NCBI RefSeq assembly: GCF_022539315.1
Contig: NC_066315.1
Span: 102,095,990-102,159,989 of the forward strand
Length of the DNA: 64,000 nucleotides
Reading direction: 5' to 3'
Source: Serinus canaria
Taxonomy: Eukaryota; Chordata; Aves; Passeriformes; Fringillidae
Part shown: positions 13,936 through 27,295 of the stretch, one piece after another
How positions within the stretch are numbered: the first letter of the stretch is position 1
Layout: each line of letters opens with the position of its first letter
Notes under the pieces: model-generated
The model's database searches: none
Told to the model about the DNA's origin: nothing
What the model saw: the letters and a program-made list of their open reading frames with translations, nothing else
Position numbers and translations under genes: made by a program

Positions 13936-16900
13936 CACACTGTAATTCAACTAGCAGATTCTGTCTCCATTTCTGACAGTGCTCTGTGACAGACAGCCTA
14001 AGAAATGTGACATCTTGACATGCTAAGGGAAAAAAAAATTAATAATTTGATCTTCTATTCATATTAGGTTTTTTGTGAGATTAATCTTGAACTGCATCAT
14101 CTTCCTTCTGGATTTTTCAGTTCCCTTATAACTGTTGCATTAAGCCTTTCTGCTGTTGCAGTTCCTATTTGTGAATGCATGTGCATAAGGTTAATTTTAA
14201 AGCATAATGATAACCCTGTCAGTCTTGTAGCAGGTGGCTGTGCTGAAGTCAGCAGCAGTTTCTCACTGAGTTCAGCATGATGAGGATTTCTTCCTGCATG
14301 AGAAAAGCATCAGGTTTCCTGAAGCCTGGAGAATACCTTGTCTGTAGGCAGAGTTTTGGTAAATTGATGAGCTGTTTCATTTTCGTAGCTGCAGCATGGC
14401 AGCCACTCGTGTTTTGTCAAAACAGCTTTATGCACTCAGTAGATTTTGTCAATACTTCTGATTTTAAATATGGATGTGGCATTTCTCTACTATGGGAAGA
14501 GAAATCGACATTAAACAAACACAATGTGTAGGCAGACAGAAATCTTTCTGTTGCAATTAAAATTTTTCTTGTTCCGTGTTTTAAAGTGCTGAGCTCCATA
14601 TTTACTTACATTACAGTAGATTGCAACATGGACTACAACTATCACAAAATACAATTGCATTTAATAAGCCTGCAAAATTCTGTAATAAATAAGACTAATT
14701 TAAAAGAAAAGAAGGAAAGGAAGAATAATTTGCCATGTAAGATTCTTGAAACTGGAGAAGCAGAAGGTGCTTGGGCTTGTTCTCTTGAGCAAGAGAGACA
14801 TGCAGGTGGCAATATCTTTCCTCCTGTCAGTGGTAATCAGTGCCCTGACAGTATGACTGTATCACTGTGGCATTTTTTCTAGCACACAGCTGGCAAAAAT
14901 CCAGTGTAAAAGTGCCTGGATTGGCATGGGGTTGGATTAGGCACCACAGGAGTGGTGAGCAGGTGGCTCAGCTGGTGCTGGCGTATGCATGGATCTTTCC
15001 TGTCAGTTCTCCATGGGCATATGCTTCTGTTCCTTCTCCTGTGATATCCAGCATGATTTATGAGATACATATGAGCAGACATACCTGAGGCAGCTGGTGC
15101 TGATGCAGATTCTAGTTATTGACAGAACTGAAGACATCCTGTTTGTTATTTCTCACCCTAAAACCTTCCATGGAGGTGAAGGGAGAACGCAAGCTGTGTG
15201 CTACTTACCGGGGCATGGAATCCTCATGAAGATGTGACAGGAGTTTGTTTTATTCTGAGAGGGAGAAACATGCTTTTTCAAATATTCTCAGGAAATATTT
15301 CTTCTGTCATCTGAAGGGTGCTCTGAAAAAAAAAACCAACAAAACAAAACCATAAAACCCCCAGCTTTAAAAAGCCTTTGGTTACTCCTTAGATTGATTT
15401 AAATCAAAGCAGGCCAGTAATTATTCTGATGATTAATTTACTGCAAAGTCTTTTGAATGACAAAATTATACCAGTTTGTGTTTAATAAGTAAAATTATAG
15501 CTTGTTCCTCTGTTGTCAAAAAAGATGTGAAACATGAACTTCCATCAGTTGAGCTGGATTTTTTAATAACAGCAGCAAGAATTGATTTTCTAGCATATAA
15601 ATTACTAAGCAGAGAAAGCTACCTCTCTGTCTTTGCAAGTCATTATTTTTGCAGATTTATTACTTAAAACTGTTTGTTGAGCAATTTGTGCAGGGACGAA
15701 GCTGGAGTCAGAAAGCTTTGTTTAAAATTCCAGCTAGGCAAGTTAGTCCAACACCCTGATGCTGGACAAGGACTGAGACATTCAATCCCTGTGCACCATC
15801 TGTGACTGATGTTAGCACAAGCAGCTGGTAAAGAGCTGAGCCTTTCCTGGTGTGACCCACAGGTGATGGGGGTGATGGGGTTTGTGCTTTGACTGCCTCT
15901 TGAGTATCTCTGAGCTGGCCCTGACTGCTCAGGACTGCCAGCTGCCTCTTGGCCATCATTTGCACATCCTGTCACAGGATGCTTGTGCATTTTCCTCCAA
16001 CCCAGTCTCTTCCTTCCAGCCTTCCTCTCTGGTGCCCTGCCACCTAGTGCTTCCTCCACAGTCCTTGACAAGCACCAGGAATTGCCTCTACTTGCCAGTA
16101 TACAGCTTTCCCCATGTTGCAGGAAGAGATAGGCTGTGACATATGTTTATTAAGAAGTATTTCACTAATTAGCTAATTTAGAAAAATTGTAATGCTTATT
16201 AAGAAATAATGATTATTTCCTGTATTTGAGAAGTGATATCCCTGAAGATATGTTCAGATGGCATGCTTAGCCATACATTTTTGCTATGGAAAATTCAGAT
16301 TTTGGTTTAGAAAGGTATGCTTTGGTTTGATTTAGGTTTTTCAGCATAGAAGTGCTATGATATTTATATAAAATTTCCACAGGAAAGGTAATTTCTGCCT
16401 GCACCTTCAGAATGCCCCCCTAACTAGGAGGGAGGCTGTGTATGCCCATTATGAGTGTAGATACTGTTTTGATCCATCTGAGGACAGACAAATGCCCTAA
16501 TTGTACTTCAGTCATGCTGCTGTTTGTTACAAAATCCTCAGGACTCTGGAGAAGCTGCTGACGTGATCATACTGTAACCCAGTTCTGGCTCAGTTTTCAC
16601 TGGCTGGCAAAGTATTTAGAATCCTTGCATTAACCTGGCTTGCTTGGCTGGAATGATTTACTGAAGTCCCCAACTGTTGACATATCAGCTGATCTACTGC
16701 AAAAGACTATAGCCCAGATTTATTAACCTGTATTTTTTAGTGCATTTTTTAGAGCCTTTTCAAGGACTGATGCTGTCCAACAGTGAGCAATGGTGCACTT
16801 AGATACATTGAATTAGGTAACTGTTGACATAATTTTGGGTCTGCAGCCTGAAATACAGATCTTAGGGATTGTTGCAATTTTCATACCAGCCAAAACAGTT

Positions 16901-19900
16901 TGCACAGAAGTAGCAATATGACTTCAATTAAACAACAGTTTTTGTTACAAGTGAAGGAGGTGACAGAATGATAAATCTTATTGGATTTCAGTTGGAAGAA
17001 CAGCCTTTGGTAATTCTTAACAGTTTTTCTTTGTATACAAAATCCACATAAAATACAATGCTCACTGCTAGCTGACTATTAAAATCTTACAAAGTGTAGA
17101 TTTAGGAGGGTATTTTTTAATTCTAGGGAACAAAAAAAAAGGTTTCTCAATCACCTCTCCAAGGCTGTAAGCAGCAGTAATGTAATGCTTTAGCCAGGTC
17201 ACTCACTGGTTTTAACTTTGGGCTTGCAAACAGCGAATAAGATGCACAGCATGGGCAGGCACAATCTGAGAGGATAAACAGGTTATCACAGCCACAGGAA
17301 AAAAGTCTTTCATGGAAGAGTATACTGTTCTTGCTTCATTTTAGAAGCCAGAATTTCTGTTTAGCATTTCTAGAAGCTCCAGAACAGAAAAGTCTAAGTG
17401 AGCACACTAGAAATTATTTTCTACCCTTGAGCTTTCACTCTAAACATGGAGACAGAGGGAAACCCTGGAGATCTGACAAAAGCACACACAATCAGGTAAA
17501 ACAGCAGTGAAGTTTGGAGCGGGACCTATGCTGCTGGAAAGGATCTGACTGGATTTCAGGATAATTCAGGAAACACAGGAACGTGGCATGTGTTTTTCAA
17601 CTAGTTAGTCTTTTTTCTGCATTTTAGTTACATAGAGGTAGTGAAGCCAAAATACTAAAGGGTTTTAAAGGGGTTGCTATTCTTTTTAAATTACATTGCA
17701 ATGAGATAGAAAACTTATTTGAGGAGAGTGTGAAAAGAGATGCAAACTAAACAAATGTCAAAAATCACTGTTAATAGCTTAGTCTGTGAGGTTTCCTTCA
17801 TCTTCCTCTGCACAAAGGTTTCAGTCTATGATTTCTGAGTATTAATTTTTTTTCTCTTCTTGTCTCTCACCATTTCTCCAGGCTGGGATTACAAAAAACA
17901 CTTGTGTTCACTTTATTTATCAATTTTGCTGAAACACAGTTCTATTATTTTTATGGTAGCAGAGTTACCTATGTGGCAAGTTTGGTTCTACTGAGGACAC
18001 ATAGCTGACACTCTCAGCCTGGAAGGTAAAAATGGGTAGAGATGGTTTGGTTTTAAATAAGCAGCCTGTTCCATGCTAAACTTCATAGCTGACATAAAGA
18101 ATGGCAAGTAAAAAGGGATCTACAATCAAGTTTCACCATCACATCAGATGATTTAATACTATCACACAGCCTCAGACTGCATTTTGTTCATCACTCATAA
18201 GATTTGGCATGATCCTTCCTGACCTGCTTGAGAGCAGGCTGAGACGATACCATACAGCTCCCATTTTGTTGCCAAAAGCTAAATCAGCCTCCTAAGGAGC
18301 AGGAATTCAGAACATGACTGTCAGTTCTGGCAAGACTTGAAGCTGCTAAAGACTTTGCAGGAAGGTGGTTTGGTACAGGTTGCAGTGCAGCTCCCTTCAC
18401 ACCTTGGAGCAGCACAGAAACCTGTGGCAGGATCTCACATAAAACTGCCTGCAAAGGCACAAAAAAGCCACCAAGTCCATAAGGATAAATCCCTAATGGG
18501 ATAATATGATACTTGTGCAACACCACAGACTAGCCTTCCTCCCTCATTCCTGGAGTATACTTTAGGTCTCCCTGAAGGGTAGGGCGGGTTTGTAATTCAC
18601 TGACTTTCCAGTCAAAACTTATTTTAAAGAAAGGAAATTTGGTCTCAGAGCCTAATAGAAACCACTATTTAAAATGCTTGTAGACTCCCCTTTAAATTTG
18701 TATCAGATGACCTCTTAATGTACTTCTCTCTCTCATGCCTTGGGTATAGAGAACAACTATCTTCCTCGGTGAAAACATAACAGAGATGCAGCCACAGACA
18801 AAATGTGCAAAGACCAGATTTTTATTTTCTTTAAATGAGAAGAGTATAGGCACCAGTATTCAATGAGGACAGCATGCAAGTATCTGCCTGTGAGTGATGT
18901 TTCCAAAGCATGCAAATAGCCTGCTGTGGAACAGAGCCTTGAACACTTGTCCTCCAACAGGAGATCCATCCTTCAACTTAACAGAGCCTCTTTCTGCATC
19001 TGAGGCACTGAAGTCCTAATTTAGTTCACTGTCTTTCAGACTCATCGCACCCAATATTACACAAAATAACTCAGCAAGACCTCCCTGCAGTATATTTAAG
19101 GACACAAGTGACACCAGACAGCTGATAACAGTCTATTTCAAATGAGAAACTTAAAATGAGTACAGGCAAAGTCTGGCACTGCTCATTACCTTATTGTGGT
19201 AACACAGCATAAGATGATGATAGTAGCAGCTCCTTGGGTTTTGGAAACTTAAAACTGTCTGCTGGCACTGCTAATGTAATTCACACTACAGGCTACCTCG
19301 AGGCTTGAAAATGCCAGCAGAACAGTTCCTGTCCTGGTGTCTGTCTTTGCAATGTGCACAGCGTCTGGAGCAGCAGCACTGAAACAAGGACGAGTGCTGA
19401 GGCTGCATCTCTCATCACCCCTTACCAAGAGCAAGCTGTGGAAGGGAGTTGTTTCTTTTGGACCATTAAACCACAGTTGCTGCAGTCACTTGCACTCTTT
19501 ACAGCACTGCTTGGGTCCAATATGGAAAGGAAAGGTGAGAATGTCTTCCTAGCAATGTTCTGTGCTGAGATATACTGGCTCCCCTCTGGCACACAGAGAG
19601 GAAAACCTAAACAGAAGCTGTGGCATGGTTCTGGGATCAGTGAGCTCCTCATGCTGCAGCAGTGTTGTGTCCCAGTAGCCATTTGGCTGGTACCTGTGTG
19701 TCACTGGCAATCTGGGAAGAGAGAAAAGGGTTACATGATGAGCTATGGAAGGTCAGCAGCTTTTAGGCATCACCTGTTTGTACGTCAGCTGCCAGCACGG
19801 CGCCTAACAAGCCCCAGGAGTTACCTACAGAGCAAAAAAAGCCAACAAAAATGCAGGTTGCATCATCTCTGATGCCCCCAAGAAGGCACTATTGAAGATG

Positions 19901-22900
19901 GCAAGCGAAGAAACAAGTCACTGAGTTTCTGTTGTAATTGTCCTTTTAGTTTTGGGCTGTCACATGTGGGCAAAAAGAGGAACCACAAAATGTTGCAGTT
20001 CTACCAGGACCAGTGAGTAGCTCTTAGTTGCTTCCACCTATGGCTGCCTGAGGTTTCCCTCATGACACCCTCCATAAGAGCTCTCTGCATTTCACTGGCA
20101 TTTGAAATGCAGTCCTCTACTCAAATAAATATTTTAGTCTGCCTAATGAGTCACCAAAAGGTTGAATTCTCACATAGGCAACAGATATCTCAACAGCAAT
20201 GTTTTCTGGCAAAGAGATTAGGTATATATCTGTCATGGTCCAACACCTGCCAGCAGCTAAGTACCTAACAAAATGTTCTGCAGAATGTCTTGGCTTAGTT
20301 TAGACCTCTAGATAAATCTCACTTGTAATTTAGGCAAATATACTCAGGTAATTCTGCCACTATCAAAATAATAGACATATGTATTTTAGCAAAATTGATA
20401 AAGTGAACACACATTTTTTGTTTAATCCCAGCCTGAAGAAATGGTGGGAGACAAGACTCAGGTTTGGATCAACAACAGAACCTTTATTTAGAATTGCCAT
20501 CCTAAAATTTAGTTTCTTGTTAGAAATGAAATTTTCACACCATCAGTTCATACATTCCAAGATACTTCTGTAAATTCAAGATGTCAAAACATTAGGAAAT
20601 TATAGCATAAGTTATTCAAATTATTTTAAAATGAGTTGTGGTTTCCTATGAGCAGTTGGAATTCTTATAGAGTGCAGGGAAAAAAAAGATTCTTCCTAAA
20701 TATCTCTAGATGTTCACAAGGCATTTCTTTTTTTTAACATAAAAACAGAATACACATGTCAATGTGGGGGATTGAGAAGTTTTTTGTTAGTAGGAGATTC
20801 AAAGTGAGTAATATATTCATTTAAAACACATGCTGATAAATATTCCATACTGTGATGCTGGATTGCTTAGTCTCTTTTGTTTTCCTTCCAGCCACGTGAG
20901 ATGATGGACAATTTGTATAACACATAGTAAATGGAAGCAATATCCAGTATGGAGCGTTCTCTTGAGAAATCTGTGTTTATCAGCCATGGGAGTGTGTAGT
21001 TTTCATGACTTTGAAATAGTAAATAATGCACTGATTTTACAGTCTTTAAATATAGAAGCATTAGCAAGTCTCATTCTCTGAAGAGTCCTGAGAATTGCTC
21101 TGTTTCTCCTCTGTCAAGGGCTACAACTTAATCAGCTTTTGTTTAATTGAATAATTCTGTTATGGTAGAGAGTGTAAGCAATTGTTACACATGCTTGAAT
21201 CTGCATCAACATGACGTAAATAAATCAGCGCGGTTGTGCTCATCGAAAAGACATTACTTCCACATAGCCCAAAGAGCAGCCAAATGCTAAAAACTGAAGT
21301 TCTGGTGCAACACATGGGGTAACATATGCACTCAGAGTAAAACAGGTGTCCTAGATGGGGATGGCAATGAGTAAATAATAGCTGATTTCAGTGCAGCAGG
21401 ATTCAAAACCACAGACCTGGTAATCAGAGCTGCTTGTAATGGGAGGTTAGATTGAACCTGCTACAAGTTGCCAAAAATTAATTTTAAAAGGAGAAAAATA
21501 GAAGAAAAAGAAGGAAGCATAAGTAGTAACTGAAGGCAATGCCAAGGAGCTCACCTGCAGCCCATGGAAGCTGCTCAAAAGGAGAGGGGAACTCTTCCCA
21601 TCAATACTGCATCTTAAGTCAAACACATGGGAAAGGGCCCAACTCAAGGCAGGAGTTATTCCCAAGGAAAGACATCCTTAGTGCCAACTTGCTGTTTCCA
21701 GGCTCCACACCACTGTGACTGATGTGTCCCAAGTGCATGTTCTCCCTCCATGTACTGGTGGAGCATTTCCTACAATGGCAGGCTGCAGCACAGAGGTCCT
21801 CCCTTAGCGAGTGAGGAGCAGGACAGAGGTGACAGCAGCAGCCTTAGCATGGCAGCTCACCCTGCAGAGGAGCCCAGCACCCTCAGGAACAGGAGCATGG
21901 AAGAACCATTGCAGAACAATAGAATAGTTTGACTTAAAGGGTTAAACGATGTAAGGAAGGGACTTTCAAGAACATCCAGTTTCAACCATTTTTCCATTGG
22001 CAGGGACACCTTCCACTTGGCAAAGTTGCTGAGGGCCCCATCCACCTTGGCATTGGACACTTCCAGGGATGGGGCATGGACAAGTGATGGCTGATATGCT
22101 TACATGTCCAAGGTTGGAGCCAGCCTGACACAGGATGGCTCCCGACACTAAATCCTGCAATTTGCTGCTGCTTCTCTGAGTCATCTGAGTAAATTGGAGA
22201 CTACAGGGAGAACTTGTACCCCTTCTGTCTGATCTTAAACAACCAGCATCTGCAAAGGAAAGTGTAAGTGCTGCTCTGTGAGACCCTGATGTGCACTCGC
22301 TGCTACATCTGCTGCAATCCCATTTTGTGCTGGCCCCACTTTCTATTTACAGTGAGTCAGCAGTACACCTCCTCAGTTATCCCAAGTTGGATTACAGCAG
22401 CTCAGACACTTCAGGATGGATCAGTGCCCCCACTGCAACAGGGGCTGTTGCAAACCAGAACAAAAGGGGCTTACAAGCAGCAGACTAGCAGCTGCCAAAG
22501 TGAGCTAGCCCAGAGCCCTCACCAGCTCAAAGGGGTGGCCTTGGGCATCCTGCTCTGCACCAATAGGCTGAAGAAAACATTCCAGCTGGGAAATACAGTC
22601 AAGTACAGAAGCATCACAGAAGACTTAGAAGTGTATGGCCCCATGCCTAGCTGGGTGAATGGATAGGAGGAAGAATAAACTAAGAGTAGCAGAGAAAATA
22701 AACAGCACTAGGAAAGGCAGTGTTAAGAGGTGGTCTAGTGATGGGGCAGTGGGTCAGTTTAGTGAATTCTACAAAGCCATGCTCCTGACAATGGGAAGAG
22801 AAGTGTACTTTAAGTTTTTGAGAGGCAGATTTAAATGTATAAGTACTTCTCTCTGCTATGAAAGGGTGAGGGAAACCTGATTTTATGGATTGCCTTCATA

Positions 22901-25900
22901 TGCATTACTGCTTGCTTTCCATGCACATAAATACTGATCACTTAAGCCAAGGGTCTCCTTCTCTGCTTTAAAAAACCAGAATAGTGTCACTGTAACTCCT
23001 GCAACTACTAAAATGGGTTCAGTACAGGACTGGGGGTGGTCCATAGGACAAGTCAAGAGATAAGGTGTGCAGATATGCTGAGGAATAGATACCTGGCTCT
23101 TGCCCTCAGTGGATAGCAAATCATAGAGAAGGAAATAAAAAAAGTAAAACAAATACTGCCACAAGGGTGTCCTTCTCTTTTCAGGTTAATTTTTTTTTCT
23201 CCAAAGCTTAAGCTCCTGAAATTTTTATATCACTTCTTATGCAGTTAAATTTCTTTCTGGTGCCAGTAACAGTTAAAATGCCCTGAAACATATCTTAAAA
23301 TGCAACCTTAAGCAAAACTCAAGTTTCATTTGGGTTTTGACTGATAATATATTAACATTCAAATGTGTGTATTTATAACTCATTCTGTAAAGGGTTTCAT
23401 AATAATACCTAAATGGTTTCAATTATCCAAGCTGAAATTATATTGCTTCAATATAATTTTATTTCAGTTATGTTTTGTTTCAATATAATTTGATTATTTC
23501 TGGAAATATAAATTTTCTGGGTGTTTTATGTGTGAAATTAGTAAGTAGAATAATTTCACTATCAGCCTCAGAGACTAATTAGTGAGTTTGAGTAAAGTAA
23601 ACCAAGACCAAAAAGGTCTTTTTCACAAAGTTAAAGCTGAGAGAAGAAACTCTTTTTGTCAGTAGAGCTGTCAAGTCTCACATAGCCCTCTCAGCCTCCT
23701 ACTTGTCTGGCCAAGGTATCTGTTCAAGCTGGATTTCCCACAGGTCACCTAACACAAGCAGATAGCACCCCAATGAGATAAGATTCAAGAATTAGGTCCA
23801 TAGATTTTATACAGATAAGCAAATTAATTGTACTGTGAAGCAGCATGCTCACATCAGGATACTGTATGTGCAGGCAAAGCCTTATAAAAGATCTGATTGG
23901 GCAGAATAATTTCTGCATTCCTTTATTAAATTTATTTCAGCAAGCAGAATTCCCAGCAACTCCCATTAACAGCCTTTATCATGCAGAAAATTGGGGATTT
24001 GGTTTGGTCTCAGTAGCATTAGATAAGACCCAGTGTCACTGATGGCACTGCTTCCAGTCTGAGCAGAATTTAACTTCAAGTCAACTTAATTCTGAAAAAC
24101 ACTTATGAACCACAGAGCATCCTAGGCTTAGGCCTCTATCTAAAGGGGATTTATCAAAAGAGAAACCTTTAAAAGGTCTTTGATTCCAATTCACTATTGA
24201 CAAGCAGTTGAGCAGATTTTTTGTCTCAGAAAAAGAAAAGTGAAACATCCCTTAAACTTTACAAGTGTTTTAGAAGCTCAGTCTGGTCACCTCTCTCCAA
24301 CATATTTACTTGTCACTATTTAATGCTTATTCAGTATTATTTTTTTCTTACTCAACAGCATGAAAGCTGAACTAGGCACCCATCTGCAGATAATAAATGT
24401 TGGACTTCTGGCAAAGAGGGATATAAACTACTATCTCATACAGATGTTCATCCCTCTTTTTTACATTAAGAAACTGAAGGTTCAAAGGGTAGCACACAGC
24501 CAGGCAGCAGTTTGCCAGGCATTTTATTCCAAAGACAGAATTATCTAAGTGCTCTGTCCAGTTTAAAAACAGGATCTGTTTTTTCACCTCTGATCTAAGC
24601 ACTGACACCTCACATCTTGCAACTTGGATAAAAAAATAACTTTAAATTTCTAAAAGAAGTTGTTCATTTTTTCAGCTGATCTTAAAAAGCACATATCTTA
24701 TTATAAAATCAAAAGTCACAGTGGAAAAAAAAAACCCTTTGTGGGCATTCAATACTTAAAAATACTTATCTTTTAGGAATTAATTTTTCTTTCACGAGTC
24801 AGAAAAGTATGCTCTCATTTAATAGTCTCTTTTGGATTCTATTTAAAAGATTTGCTGCAGGTTTGGGCTGCAAGGTCAGTGACCAAAACCCATGGTTGGA
24901 AGCCAGCTTCAGAGGTGTTAAGCCTACACAGTGCTTGGATTTAAGCCCAGCTGGGAGTGCTTTTGAGAATAAAACTGTAGAATACAACTATACTAACTTG
25001 CTTAGGATTTATGGGGCTCCAGATGTGTCCTTCTGGTTCTGAGTAGCCACTTCCACAAAGAAAATATTTACCAACATTTCAATATTCCCCAGGACATGGC
25101 TTTTTCAACAGGAATACTTATTAAACTCATCTTCCATTCCCACAACTACTTTTAGTTCAAAGGCAATATGATGAGAAAAGAAGGGAAGATTTCCTAACAG
25201 AGAGAAATCCATAGTTTTCTCTGATTTCCAGAGTGCCATAGGAAAGCTTCTCTCCTGGCTAAGCCTGCAGCTTTGCAACTGGGGGTCATGCTGGCATGGC
25301 AAGGAGTGTGGACCAAAATACTTCAAGTTTGGTGCTTTTTTGTTGTTGTTGTTTGTGTGTGTTTTTTACATAAGCATTTATGAGGAGCAGCAGCAAGTGT
25401 TGCTAAATGTTTTAAACTGAGGGATTATTCCTTCTACCTGCATGCAAGGAAACAGTGTAGGACTTCTGCCTTGGTAGTACACTACACCAGAGAAACTGTG
25501 GCTAACAACAGCAGCAAAAAATCAAATGAAAAGAAAATGCTTCAAGAAGGTCAGTTTACTACTCACCCCCTACAACTTGCTGCTCCTAGTTAAAGGATCA
25601 GGCAGGATGAGTGCAGGGATCCTGCCTGAAGCTGTAACCTTTCCACTGGCTCTGCAGTGCCAGCTGACGAGACTGGCATCTTCCTGACATGAAATGTAGG
25701 TAAACAAGGAGGTGCCTCTGCTTTCTTCTGCATATGTAGAAAATACAAGATTATGGAAGGGGAAAACCAGCTGATTATATTAACAAATATAATTTTCATT
25801 TGTTTTACCACAGAGACATATGGCTCTTGTTTAGTTGCATCTGACCTGCAAAATATATAACATCTGGGAAAATCTGGCCCATCTGATGTTTAGTGCCTAA

Positions 25901-26100
25901 CAGTGACCATGGCATTCATGCTGAGGTATTTACAGAACATTATTCCCATTGGCTCTGGCATCCTATTTATTGGAGTAGCTGGTTTAACAAACATCCAGTT
26001 AAAACCAGCCAAGACACAGGGAGCCCCCTCCCAAGTTTAGGAAAGTACTTATCATTGCAGTGCAATTCATCATTGAATAACCACACAAAATGTCACAATG
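13936..26100. other. intergenic region between convergent TMEM200C and AKAP7-like genes
   Basis: No coding exon, RNA gene or CpG island is recognised over about 12 kb. Short open frames (for example at 15664-16071, 19354-19872 and 22268-22666) lie in slightly GC-richer patches but have no family resemblance or splice context. One CR1 scrap is at 21918-22082 and a GT-rich run is near 25338-25368. Otherwise nothing recognisable is seen. Confidence 0.55.
21918..22082 (-). mobile_element. CR1 LINE 3'-end fragment, reverse orientation
   Basis: The plus strand reads as the reverse complement of a CR1 3' terminus: an AATAGAATAG start, then a 'ggcagggacaccttccac' phrase and a 'cacttccagggatggggcat' phrase, typical of avian CR1 copies. 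It is diverged with small indels. It is 5'-truncated, as most CR1 insertions are. Confidence 0.75.
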
Positions 26101-26107
26101 GGTAGTA

Positions 26108-26113
26108 TTTATT
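26108..26113 (-). terminator. distal AATAAA on the minus strand
   Basis: TTTATT on the plus strand gives AATAAA on the minus strand, about 1 kb beyond the helix-exon stop of the AKAP7-like gene. It is a possible distal polyadenylation site, with weaker downstream context than the proximal one. Confidence 0.25.
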
Positions 26114-26566
26114 GCAAGTTCTCTCCAACCTCAATGTTGTACCAGTATTTCAATGACTCAAGTTACATTCAAATAAATTCAATGACAAAGCAGTAGATTG
26201 CATTTCTGCATTAACTACTAGTGCTTATAAAGAAAATTACTCAAGGAGAAAAAAACCCCAGCAAGTTAGAGACCAAAAAAAGGAAAAAAAATTGTAGGAA
26301 AAGAACAGCAAATGCAGGGATCATAAAGAGTGAATCAAACTGCATTCTGGATCTGAATTTCACAGTGTAATTTCCCTGCAGTAGTCATAAAGAAGGACAA
26401 TTAATCTTCTTCAGCTCTATAAAGATTTTCTTTTCAGAAACTCTCTCCCTCTTGTTTTACATCATAAGTGTCTAATAATCGAATACATTTCAATTAATTT
26501 GAATAAAAAACAACAGGGAACAAAAAATCTTGGCTAAAGTAAAACACCAACAAAATTTAAGACTTA

Positions 26567-26572
26567 TTTATT
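26567..26572 (-). terminator. polyadenylation signal for the AKAP7-like gene
   Basis: Minus-strand AATAAATAAG is followed within about 15-30 bases by a GT-rich stretch (TTTTGTTGGTGTTTTAC). This is the classic arrangement of signal plus downstream element. It lies about 590 bp after the stop codon of the candidate terminal exon, and no other AATAAA intervenes. It supports that exon being transcribed, since none is seen between the alternative stop at 28846 and the helix exon. Confidence 0.55.
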
Positions 26573-27160
26573 ACTTCTTTTATATTCTCCACCACAAAGC
26601 TGAAAATATGTTATTATTTGAACAGAATTACAGAAGCTTATTTTGGCTTGGTTGTCATTAGAGACTAAATAGATGAATTTGGTAGATATTTGGTTTCAAG
26701 CACTATTCTGAATTGTCAAGATTAATCACAATGATACAACTTAAGTATATTTTTTAACTTAATGTCCCAAAACAAGTTACTCGACTCCCAAGATAAGTGA
26801 AAATAATTACCCTATCATTATAATAACCCTAAAACAGAATTCAGTTTAATTGGAACCTGTACACACTAAACCCCCAAATGTTTACGAGTGCAGGTTCACC
26901 ATGCATTTGCTACACTCCAGTGCCATCTGTCTATAAAAAGATAATTAACATTTTCAATAAGAAGAAATACAGCATGTTGTAAAGTCTATTTGGTCCTAGG
27001 CTATTGAACCCACTTCAGTTCTAACAATGAATGATGCTGCTAATCCTTTTCTGAATTAGGAAAAAAACAAACAAAAAAACAAACAACCCCAAACTAAGGA
27101 ACACTGTGTCTTCAGTAAATATTTGAAGCAAGATTTTCTGAAAAAAAAAAAAAAAAGAAA
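26573..27160 (-). other. presumed 3' UTR of the AKAP7-like gene
   Basis: AT-rich sequence between the stop of the terminal helix exon and the first good polyadenylation signal. No open frame or known repeat is seen. Confidence 0.4.
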
Positions 27161-27295
27161 TCATCCAGAAGGCCTTGACATAGAGATGCTCCCTGATGTG
27201 TCAACTCTTAAGTACTCTCCCAAAATAACCTTGTAGGCTTCCTCTAACAATTTAGCTGCCTTTTGAAGACCCCAGAGGAGCTGGGAATAGCTACT
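27161..27295 (-). CDS. AKAP7-like exon 7 (candidate): PKA RII-binding helix and stop
   Basis: The acceptor is AAATTCCAG|AGT (27296), or alternatively TTCCCAG|CTC with the exon starting at 27280. Both are phase 0 and fit the donor at 28969/28968. The exon encodes 44 residues and a TGA. Residues 719-732 ([14 protein letters not shown]) pair one-to-one with the AKAP7 helix LVENAVLKAVQQYL. They share five identities and keep hydrophobic pairs every four residues, as RII-binding helices require. A polyadenylation signal follows about 590 bp on. The pyrimidine tract is weak, so this exon is less certain than the others. Confidence 0.6.
   Translation of the reverse strand, partial: SSYSQLLWGLQKAAKLLEEAYKVILGEYLRVDTSGSISMSRPSG

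Noticed and set aside
15664..16071. A 135-codon minus-strand open frame with overlapping frames on both strands
   Set aside because: A locally GC-richer patch with three similar-quality frames and no family match; probably chance.
26915..26935. A further CTCF-like site (minus strand AGATGGCAC core)
   Set aside because: Only the right part of the motif matches; the leading CCAS positions are all wrong.
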